Source of the DNA: CAYQEC01 sp964569015
GTDB lineage: Bacteria > Actinomycetota > Acidimicrobiia > Spongiisociales > UBA5794
DNA length: 10,885 nucleotides
Direction of reading: 5' to 3'
NCBI GenBank assembly: GCA_964569015.1
Contig: CAZMSN010000057.1
Location: forward strand, 1 to 10,885
Of this stretch, positions 6,083 to 10,885 are shown in pieces. The stretch's first letter is position 1. Every line of letters begins with the position of its first letter. A program made the position numbers and the translations under genes. The notes under the pieces are model-generated. The model had not been told where the DNA came from and made no database searches. It was given only the letters and a program-made list of their open reading frames with translations.

Positions 6083-6355
6083 TCAGTCGCGCGAGTCAGG
6101 CTCCGCGTCGGTGCGAACAACGGTGATCTTGCACTCGGCGACAAGGGCGGCCAGAGCACCGATAGCGGCGAGCGCCGGCGCCAAGAGCGCACCCACGACA
6201 CCGATGGTGAGCGGAATCTCGACGAGGGTCTTGCCGTCGGAATCCTTGATGATGATCCGGCGGATATTGCCCTCGTGAACCAGCTCCTTGATCCTGCCGA
6301 CGAGTTCCTCCCCCTTGACCTCGAACTCCTCCACCCGGTCTTTGGCCTCGCTCAC
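6083..6355 (-). CDS. DUF4342 domain-containing protein
   Basis: A 90-residue protein of the DUF4342 family, function unknown. The family signature is clear: FEVKGEELVGRIKELVHEGNIRRIIIKDSDGKTLVEIPLT at 11-50, then a hydrophobic glycine/alanine segment 49-72 (IGVVGALLAPALAAIGALAALVA) and a short strand KITVV. The hydrophobic part could be a membrane segment or hairpin. I chose GTG at 6355 because GGAGG sits 5 bases upstream; a longer reading from TTG at 6412 would add 19 residues without a binding site. Many Firmicutes members have an N-terminal UBA-like part, which is missing here. It is downstream of the exonuclease gene with 111 bases between and convergent with the ABC operon across the repeat array. 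Confidence 0.85.
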   Translation of the reverse strand: MSEAKDRVEEFEVKGEELVGRIKELVHEGNIRRIIIKDSDGKTLVEIPLTIGVVGALLAPALAAIGALAALVAECKITVVRTDAEPDSRD

Positions 6356-6432
6356 AAGCACCTCCACAGACTCGTTTGCCCCAGCATGATGCGCCGGATC
6401 GCCGAGCGCCAATCGATGTGACGGTGTGCCCC

Positions 6433-6450
6433 CCGGAGCCGGAGCCGGAG
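6433..6450. repeat. Three tandem CCGGAG hexamers
   Basis: CCGGAG occurs three times without gap between the exonuclease stop and the DUF4342 start. It is followed by a similar stretch that can form a 5-bp GCCGG/CCGGC hairpin. No T-tract follows, so I do not call a terminator. Short simple-sequence repeat of unknown relevance. Confidence 0.5.
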
Positions 6451-6466
6451 CTAGAGCCGGCGGCCG

Positions 6467-7336
6467 CTACTCCCTCCAGCGGTGGGGGCGATCACGCAGC
6501 CGATCGAACCCGAGCTCGTCGCAGAGCCTCTCGAATGACACCGTCGGCACGCCGCGCCATTCGAGGTCGGCGAGGGAATCGGGCAGGGGAACGTCGAGCC
6601 GGAGCTGGGCGAGGAAGCGGTAGAGCAACGCATCCCCCATCTGCGCCCGCAGCGTGGCACAGAGGTTGTCGGCGCCCCTCACCGCGATTTCCCACCGCGA
6701 CACCTCGAGCGGAATCGACTCGAGGTGCCGGTAATGGGCAAGCACCGTGGCGCTCGACTTGGCGCCCCAACCCGGGAGACCCGGCAGCCCGTCGGCGGTA
6801 TCACCGACGAGGGCGAGATAATCGGGAATCGATTCCGGGGCGACCCCGAACTTCTCGACAACGCCGGCGCTGTCGATGAAGGCACCCTTCCTCCGGTCGT
6901 AGCCGACCACGCCCGGTTCTCCGAAACACTGGGCCATGTCCTTGTCGGGGCTGAGGATCACCACCTGCTCCACCTCTCCCCGCCAACGATGGGCTGCGGT
7001 CGCCAGGGCATCGTCGGCCTCGAACTCGTACATCGACCACGTCGCCACCCCGATCGCCCGCATCGCCCGCTCCGCCAGCGGGAACTGGTCGAGCAGCTCG
7101 GGTTCGATCCCTTCGCCCGCCTTGTAGGCCGGAAAGACATCGTTGCGAAACGACTCGACCACCGAATCGAAGGCGGCAGCCACGTGGGTGATGCCAGGCT
7201 CGGCGAGCAGCGCAAGCGTGCTGGCGACCAAGCCGTACGTGGCTCCGACCGGGCGGCCGTCGGGAGTCGTGCGAGCCGGGACGCCGAAGTGGGCGCGAAA
7301 CAGTTCGTAGGTGCCATCGACGAGGTGCAGCTTCAT
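6467..7336 (-). CDS. Stand-alone 5'-3' exonuclease / flap endonuclease (PolA N-terminal-like)
   Basis: A 289-residue nuclease related to the 5'-nuclease domain of DNA polymerase I, without polymerase parts; such enzymes trim RNA primers and 5' flaps. Metal and DNA-binding residues are visible: D7 in HLVDGTYELFRAHF, AAFDS (D57) with R64 and Y71-K72, YEFEADDALA (E106, D108, D109), LSPDKDM (D131, D133), and the helix-three-turn-helix VGDTADGLPGLPGWGAKSA-like segment at 177-195 (D179, D182). I chose the ATG at 7336 because the family begins MKLHLVDG and a TAGGGT box lies 7 bases upstream; the earlier start at 7387 adds unrelated residues. It is divergent from the gene at 7417. Many actinobacteria carry such a gene besides polA; polA itself is not in the window. 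Confidence 0.92.
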   Translation of the reverse strand: MKLHLVDGTYELFRAHFGVPARTTPDGRPVGATYGLVASTLALLAEPGITHVAAAFDSVVESFRNDVFPAYKAGEGIEPELLDQFPLAERAMRAIGVATWSMYEFEADDALATAAHRWRGEVEQVVILSPDKDMAQCFGEPGVVGYDRRKGAFIDSAGVVEKFGVAPESIPDYLALVGDTADGLPGLPGWGAKSSATVLAHYRHLESIPLEVSRWEIAVRGADNLCATLRAQMGDALLYRFLAQLRLDVPLPDSLADLEWRGVPTVSFERLCDELGFDRLRDRPHRWRE

Positions 7337-7343
7337 CGTCCCG

Positions 7344-7349
7344 ACCCTA
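7344..7349 (-). promoter_or_regulatory. Candidate -10 box of the exonuclease gene (leaderless)
   Basis: TAGGGT on the minus strand, 7 bases before the ATG at 7336, the same distance as for clpS and the HTH gene. No clear -35 at 17 bases and no typical Shine-Dalgarno placement; the G-rich stretch CGGGACG could be read as a weak one. Confidence 0.45.
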
Positions 7350-7404
7350 CCGACTGCGCTCCCCCAACGGCCGCTGCGGAGCCACACGGCACGGCCGGCT
7401 GCAC

Positions 7405-7410
7405 TAGCGT
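7405..7410 (+). promoter_or_regulatory. Candidate -10 box of the 7417 gene (leaderless)
   Basis: TAGCGT on the plus strand, 6 bases before the ATG at 7417, consistent with a leaderless mRNA. It lies back to back with the exonuclease box at 7344-7349 in the 80-base divergent gap. No good -35 seen. Confidence 0.45.
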
Positions 7411-7416
7411 AGAACC

Positions 7417-7959
7417 ATGGCCGAACGCGGCGTGTATGCAGTACTTTACGGCTCGTGCGAACTCGTCAGCCGTTGGATGTCCAACGAGTGGCGGCTGATG
7501 CAGGGGGACGAGGAGATCGCTCGGCTGCGCCGCCACGGGCGCATCCACGTGAGCACGGTGACGCTGAACGACGGGACCCGCCTGCTGATCGAACCGTATG
7601 AGCACTCCGTCGTGCGTGCCCTCGACGCCGACCGCCGAGAGGTCGCCCGCGTCACTCGCCGCTCCTGGCTGGGACGGCGGTGGGATCTCACGGCGTCCAC
7701 GTTCTCGTACGAGCTGGTCAGCCATCCCCGGCCGCGCCGCTGGCAGCTCCGACTCAGCCACATCGCGGTGGCGGACATCACCGGCTCGTTGGTCTCGTAC
7801 AACCGGGTTCAGGTTGAGAGTTTCCTGGCCATTCCCGTTGTCGCCGTGGTACTGGCTTGGCACGTGATCGCCCGGCCCTGGGAGGCCGCGGCCGCACCCC
7901 GCTCGCTGATCCCGGCCTCCGCCCGACCCGCCCCAAGCCTCGGGGAAGCCGCCCGGTGA
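7417..7959 (+). CDS. Hypothetical protein with C-terminal membrane segment
   Basis: A 180-residue protein I do not recognise with certainty. Residues about 20-130 look rich in beta strands with alternating hydrophobic positions (EWRLMQGDEEIARLRR, TVTLNDGTRLLIEPYE, EVARVTRRSWLGRRWDLT, TFSYELVSHPRPRRWQLRL). This recalls the tubby/LURP-one/scramblase-like fold, but I infer that from pattern only. Residues about 133-151 are a single hydrophobic segment, followed by an alanine- and proline-rich tail, so it may be anchored at the membrane. The ATG at 7417 is supported by the TAGCGT box 6 bases upstream. The stop overlaps the aldehyde dehydrogenase start as GTGA, so the two are co-translated and may act on the same, perhaps lipid-derived, substrate. 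Confidence 0.72.
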   Translation: MAERGVYAVLYGSCELVSRWMSNEWRLMQGDEEIARLRRHGRIHVSTVTLNDGTRLLIEPYEHSVVRALDADRREVARVTRRSWLGRRWDLTASTFSYELVSHPRPRRWQLRLSHIAVADITGSLVSYNRVQVESFLAIPVVAVVLAWHVIARPWEAAAAPRSLIPASARPAPSLGEAAR

Positions 7960-9461
7960 CCACCAACCCCGCCGGGGAGCGACGGCGGACCATCACCCCA
8001 CGGAGCCCGCTCACCGGCCAACCGGCCGGCACTGTGACCGTGACCGAGCCCGAAGATGTCGAAGCCGTCGTGGCGCGGGCCAGAGAGGCTTTCGACCGGT
8101 GGGGAAGCCTCACCCACTCGGAGCGCCGCCGATTCCTGCGTGCCTTCACCCGGCACGTGCTACACAGCCTGGATCGCATCGCCGACGTGATCGTCGCCGA
8201 GACGGGACGGAATCGCGGCGACGTCATGGCCGAGCTGGTTGCCGCCCTCACGGTGATGGACTACTTCACCCGCAACGCAGGACGCTTGCTACGACCCAAG
8301 CAGGGCACGTCGTGGCCGTTCGTGACTACCCGTGGCTGGACGGAGTACCCGCCGATCGGCGTCGCCGGCGTCATCAGCCCCTGGAACTACCCGTTCTTCC
8401 TGCCGATGGTGGCGACCTTCCAGGCCGTCGCCGCCGGCTGCGCTGTCGTGGTCAAACCATCGGAGCTGACACCGCTCACGGGTGCGCTGATCGGCGATCT
8501 GGCCGTCGAAGCAGGCGTCTCCGACGGCGTGATTCAGGTGATGCACGGATTCGGAGACACCGGGGCAGCGCTGGTCACGTCGAGTGCCGACGTCATCTCG
8601 TTCACGGGATCGACCGAGGTCGGCAAGCTGATCCAGGCCGAGGCGGCGAAGACCCTCAAACCGGTGATCCTGGAACTTGGCGGCAAAGACGCGATCGTCG
8701 TGCTCGAGGATGCCAACATTGTGCATGCAGCGAGGGCCGCCGTCACCTTCGGTGTCTTCAATGCCGGACAGACGTGCGCCGGCGTAGAACGCGTGTACGT
8801 CGTCGCCCCCGTCTACGACGAGTTCATGGTCGAGATTCGCAAGGCCATCGCTCTGACCGACGCAGGGTCGGGAGGTCGGGGTGACGTCGGCCCAATGGCA
8901 AATCCGGCTCAGGTCGAGGTGGTCGAGGCGCATCTGGCCGACGCCGTTGCCAAGGGGGCCCGGATCATCCATGGGGGTGTTCGCCGGGAAACTGATCACG
9001 GAATCTTCTTCGAGCCGACGCTCGTGGTGGACGTCGATCACTCGATGAGCCTGATGCGGGACGAGACCTTTGGGCCCGTGGTGCCGGTGATGAAGGCCGC
9101 CGACGAGGAAGAGGCGATCCGCCTTGTCAACGACTGCCGCTACGGGCTGCATGGTTCCGTGTGGACTGGTGACTCGAGGAGGGGACGGCAATTCGCTTCC
9201 CGCATGGCGACCGGCACGGTTGCCATCAACGACCACCTGATCAACTTCTTCTTCCCATCGATCCCGTTCGGGGGCATCCGCGAATCGGGAACCGGCACCC
9301 AATTCGGCGCGGAGGGCATCAGGCGCTACTGCATCCAGCGGTCCATCACCGCGGCGCGCTTCCTCCCGACGACCAAGCTCATCCGTGGCTGGCTACCACG
9401 ACGCGCCGGTCCGCGCTACTGGAAGCTGGTCGCCCGGGCCATCTTCGGATGGCGGCGCTGA
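7956..9461 (+). CDS. NAD(P)-dependent aldehyde dehydrogenase
   Basis: A 501-residue member of the aldehyde dehydrogenase superfamily, oxidising an aldehyde to the acid. Catalytic landmarks: SPWNYPF with N144, KPSE with K167, FTGSTEVGK (217-224) for cofactor, LELGGKD with general base E240, FNAGQTCAG with nucleophile C274, and DETFGPV with E370. The layout, including NDCRYGLHGSVW near 392-403, resembles actinobacterial GabD2-type succinate-semialdehyde dehydrogenases, but substrate is not determined. After the usual end (about 465) an additional basic and hydrophobic tail (RGWLPRRAGPRYWKLVARAIFGWRR) is present, which could bind membranes as in fatty-aldehyde enzymes. I chose GTG at 7956: it overlaps the preceding stop and has GGGGAA upstream. 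The longer reading from 7857 lies inside the previous gene. Confidence 0.93.
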   Translation: MTTNPAGERRRTITPRSPLTGQPAGTVTVTEPEDVEAVVARAREAFDRWGSLTHSERRRFLRAFTRHVLHSLDRIADVIVAETGRNRGDVMAELVAALTVMDYFTRNAGRLLRPKQGTSWPFVTTRGWTEYPPIGVAGVISPWNYPFFLPMVATFQAVAAGCAVVVKPSELTPLTGALIGDLAVEAGVSDGVIQVMHGFGDTGAALVTSSADVISFTGSTEVGKLIQAEAAKTLKPVILELGGKDAIVVLEDANIVHAARAAVTFGVFNAGQTCAGVERVYVVAPVYDEFMVEIRKAIALTDAGSGGRGDVGPMANPAQVEVVEAHLADAVAKGARIIHGGVRRETDHGIFFEPTLVVDVDHSMSLMRDETFGPVVPVMKAADEEEAIRLVNDCRYGLHGSVWTGDSRRGRQFASRMATGTVAINDHLINFFFPSIPFGGIRESGTGTQFGAEGIRRYCIQRSITAARFLPTTKLIRGWLPRRAGPRYWKLVARAIFGWRR

Positions 9462-9539
9462 GATCGGCCCAGCCGGTGACCGCCACTCGCCCCGAGAGGA
9501 GGCTCGGCCGGGCGCGGCTCGACAGGAAGTCCCGGACGC

Positions 9540-9608
9540 GTAAGCAGGACGACGCTCCCCTACCGTGACGGAACGGGCGGCCCCCCAACCTTGCGTCGTC
9601 CTACTTAC
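9540..9608. repeat. 16-bp inverted repeat with 37-base loop
   Basis: Left arm GTAAGCAGGACGACGC (9540-9555) and right arm GCGTCGTCCTACTTAC (9593-9608) are complementary at 15 of 16 positions. The mismatch is C-A in plus-strand RNA but a G-U wobble in minus-strand RNA, so the helix would be continuous only in the minus transcript. It lies 78 bases after the aldehyde dehydrogenase stop. No transposase or coding sequence is associated. Confidence 0.75.
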
Positions 9609-9660
9609 TGCTTCGGGTGGATACTCCAACCCGCTGTTCCGACATAGAGTCGGGAAGTAG
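9601..9660. other. Possible structured RNA element (three-stem fold)
   Basis: CTACTT (9601-9606) can pair with AAGTAG (9655-9660), enclosing two hairpins: CGGGTGG/CCAACCCG around ATACT (9614-9633, one bulged A) and CCGAC/GTCGG around ATAGA (9639-9653). CTACTT is also part of the right arm of the 16-bp inverted repeat, so the two folds exclude each other. No known riboswitch consensus recognised. No clear promoter or coding target. Confidence 0.35.
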
Positions 9661-9850
9661 AGCATAGTGGCTAGTCAGCTCCCGCCAGAGGCAATGTGCG
9701 GTCCTTTCGCCTCTTCTCGCGAAAAAAACCCTCCGGAAGCCGGCCTCGATGCCGTCTCGACGGTCTCGAGTTGCCACACACCGGCTCGACAGCGGTCGAG
9801 CCCCTCGCTGATGCGGCGATCCCCCGAAACTGCGCTGGTACTGTTGCCCC
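9661..9850. other. Gene-free stretch with short hairpins
   Basis: No gene is seen here. Hairpins: TTTCGC/GCGAAA (9705-9724); CTCGA + CCGT / ACGG + TCGAG (9745-9770, with a 2x2 internal loop); and a perfect 8-bp stem GGCTCGAC/GTCGAGCC with loop AGCG (9783-9802). Seven A at 9722-9728 would be a U-tract for a minus-strand transcript, after a short 4-bp CCGG stem, so a weak terminator for the gene at 9965-10870 is possible but it would lie beyond the tRNA. Confidence 0.4.
9839..9844 (+). promoter_or_regulatory. Candidate -10 box of tRNA-Lys
   Basis: TACTGT fits TANNNT and ends 6 bases before the mature 5' end of the tRNA at 9851, implying almost no 5' leader. The hexamer 17 bases upstream (GCGATC) is not a good -35. 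Confidence 0.35.
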
Positions 9851-9923
9851 GGGCCTGTAGCTCAATCGGTAGAGCAGCGGACTTTTAATCCGAAGGTCGT
9901 GGGTTCGATTCCCACCGGGCCCA
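9851..9923 (+). tRNA. trnK: tRNA-Lys (anticodon UUU)
   Basis: A 73-base cloverleaf can be drawn by hand. Acceptor GGGCCTG (9851-9857) pairs with CGGGCCC (9916-9922, one T-G wobble); D arm GCTC/GAGC; anticodon loop CTTTTAA with TTT at 9884-9886; T arm GTGGG/CCCAC with loop TTCGATT; discriminator A at 9923. The anticodon stem has a G-A mismatch at its first pair (27-43). CCA is not encoded, since ACCG follows, so it must be added by the CCA-adding enzyme. It reads lysine AAA/AAG codons, of which AAG dominates in such GC-rich genes. It stands alone, with no other tRNA nearby. Confidence 0.97.
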
Positions 9924-9964
9924 CCGGTACGACGGGTGCTCGCCACCGATCTCGGGCGTTCCGA

Positions 9965-10870
9965 TCAGTCGCCTTCGAGCACCGCGTTCGCCCGTTCGAC
10001 TGCAGCCCGCCACGACGTCTGCAATCGTGAGATCGATTCTGCGTTGTCGATCAGCAGGGTCGCCTGGACCGAGGACTCTATGTCCAGCAGCCGATCGACG
10101 AGATCGACCTTCTGCTTGCAGCGAACATCAGCGACCGCCGGCTCCATCCCGTCGGGGTCGTCGGCCGTGCGGAGCCGATGTGCCTCCCCGGGAGAATCGA
10201 TGTCCCACCCGGCCGCCGCCATGCACTGCGACCACTCGGCCACGATGCCCCCAACCCGCGGGTCGTCGGAGAACCGCTCGAGGGCTTCGGCTCGTATGTC
10301 GATGCCCGCCCCGACGAGGGCGTAGTGGACGGCGGGGTTCTCCCCGTACAGGACGAGATCCGCCTCCCAGAGACAGCCGTCGCCAGGACGTGTGGTGATC
10401 CCGGTGTCGCTCCTGATCGCGTAGCGGGCCTCGTCGGTCCCGAAGAAGGCCTCGTCCCAACCGGGAGCCGTCGCGTTCTCGGCGTTGAGGTCGCCGGGCG
10501 AGAGGCCCGCGCCGTCGAGCCAGGCGTAGCCGTACTCGGCCGCGATGGTGGCGTCGTCGAGTCCGTAGCGCGGCAGCTCCGGGTCGGGTATGTACTCGGT
10601 GACGGTGTACTCGTATCCGGCGTCTGCCATGCAGTCGTGGTAGAGCATCTGCTTCGCCGAGAACACCGCTTCATTCCCTGCCGGATCGTCGAAGATCGCA
10701 TCCAGCGGAAGCACCCCTTCTGCGGCCGCCGCCAGTTCCGGTTCGAGAGGCAGAACTCCAGCATCGGCCGCTGCCGTGGGCGACGATCCGCTCTGGAGTA
10801 GCGCCCACGCTGCGACAGCCACAATCGCCAGCACCATCAGAATCGCGTTCTTCGGCGTGCGCGACAGCAT
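9965..10870 (-). CDS. Exported or membrane-anchored four-cysteine protein, unknown function
   Basis: A 301-residue protein starting at ATG 10870, preceded by AGGAG at 7 bases; the open frame reaches the window edge but the ribosome binding site decides the start. Residues 1-9 are basic and 10-26 hydrophobic (AILMVLAIVAVAAWALL), a signal anchor or signal peptide with a possible cleavage around the AAADA at 33-37. The remainder is acidic and extracytoplasmic. Cysteines at 80, 166, 216 and 251 could form two disulfides. The first and third lie in similar motifs, YHDCMADAGYEY and WSQCMAAAGWDI, suggesting an internal duplication. No lipobox cysteine is seen. I do not recognise a named family; actinobacteria have many secreted proteins with this C-M/L-x-x-A-G pattern. 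The gene is convergent with tRNA-Lys, 41 bases away. Confidence 0.8.
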   Translation of the reverse strand: MLSRTPKNAILMVLAIVAVAAWALLQSGSSPTAAADAGVLPLEPELAAAAEGVLPLDAIFDDPAGNEAVFSAKQMLYHDCMADAGYEYTVTEYIPDPELPRYGLDDATIAAEYGYAWLDGAGLSPGDLNAENATAPGWDEAFFGTDEARYAIRSDTGITTRPGDGCLWEADLVLYGENPAVHYALVGAGIDIRAEALERFSDDPRVGGIVAEWSQCMAAAGWDIDSPGEAHRLRTADDPDGMEPAVADVRCKQKVDLVDRLLDIESSVQATLLIDNAESISRLQTSWRAAVERANAVLEGD

Positions 10871-10885
10871 CCCGCGTCTCCTCAA

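Noticed and set aside
5521..6421. Open frames through the palindrome array with 12-residue periodic peptides (NPGLV, QPWVG)
   Set aside because: The period of 36 bases is 12 codons, so the repeat stays open in several frames on both strands. They have no start signals and overlap real genes.
9720..9745. Intrinsic terminator on the minus strand (CCGG stem and T7)
   Set aside because: The stem is only 4 bp and separated from the T-tract by 4 bases; it also lies beyond the tRNA gene, so I list it only as a weak possibility.
9671..9946. Minus-strand open frame across the tRNA encoding GGNRTHDLRIKSPLLYRLSYRP
   Set aside because: This peptide is the antisense reading of tRNA-Lys, a well-known false gene call.

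Overview
The window is high-GC DNA that reads as the chromosome of an actinobacterium. The evidence is a clpS gene followed by a DUF2017 gene, a DivIVA-type coiled-coil protein, frequent 4-base ATGA/GTGA gene overlaps, and several genes that lack a Shine-Dalgarno but carry a TANNNT box 6-8 bases before the start codon, as expected for leaderless actinobacterial mRNAs. Acidimicrobiia or a relative is my guess only; no marker here fixes the class.

Layout. Positions 1-1355, minus strand: a small excisionase-type helix-turn-helix protein, then clpS (N-degron adaptor), a DUF2017 protein and the start of a membrane protein, the last three joined by 4-base overlaps. Positions 1544-3248, plus strand: a DivIVA-domain coiled-coil protein and a DJ-1/PfpI protein. 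Positions 3275-4012, minus: an SRAP (HMCES/YedK) DNA-protein crosslink protein, divergent from a plus-strand ABC-2 exporter (ATPase 4083-5015, permease 5012-5836). Positions 5837-6082: an intergenic array of 15-bp palindromes set almost exactly 36 bp apart. Positions 6083-7336, minus: a DUF4342 protein and a stand-alone 5'-3' exonuclease of the FEN/PolA N-terminal type. Positions 7417-9461, plus: an unrecognised protein with a membrane segment, translationally coupled to an NAD(P)-dependent aldehyde dehydrogenase. Positions 9462-9850: about 390 bp without a gene but rich in inverted repeats. Then tRNA-Lys(UUU) at 9851-9923 and, on the minus strand, an exported or membrane-anchored four-cysteine protein of unknown function.

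Most of the content is housekeeping or stress-related: protein turnover (ClpS), abasic-site protection (SRAP), DNA flap processing (exonuclease), polar growth (DivIVA), export (ABC) and aldehyde detoxification. No prophage, transposase, CRISPR-Cas or defence cassette was seen.

The least explained parts are the 36-bp-pitch palindrome array after the ABC operon, the 16-bp inverted repeat with competing pairing partners at 9540-9660, and the shared leaderless-promoter layout. The ABC ATPase also has proline where the Q-loop glutamine is expected.
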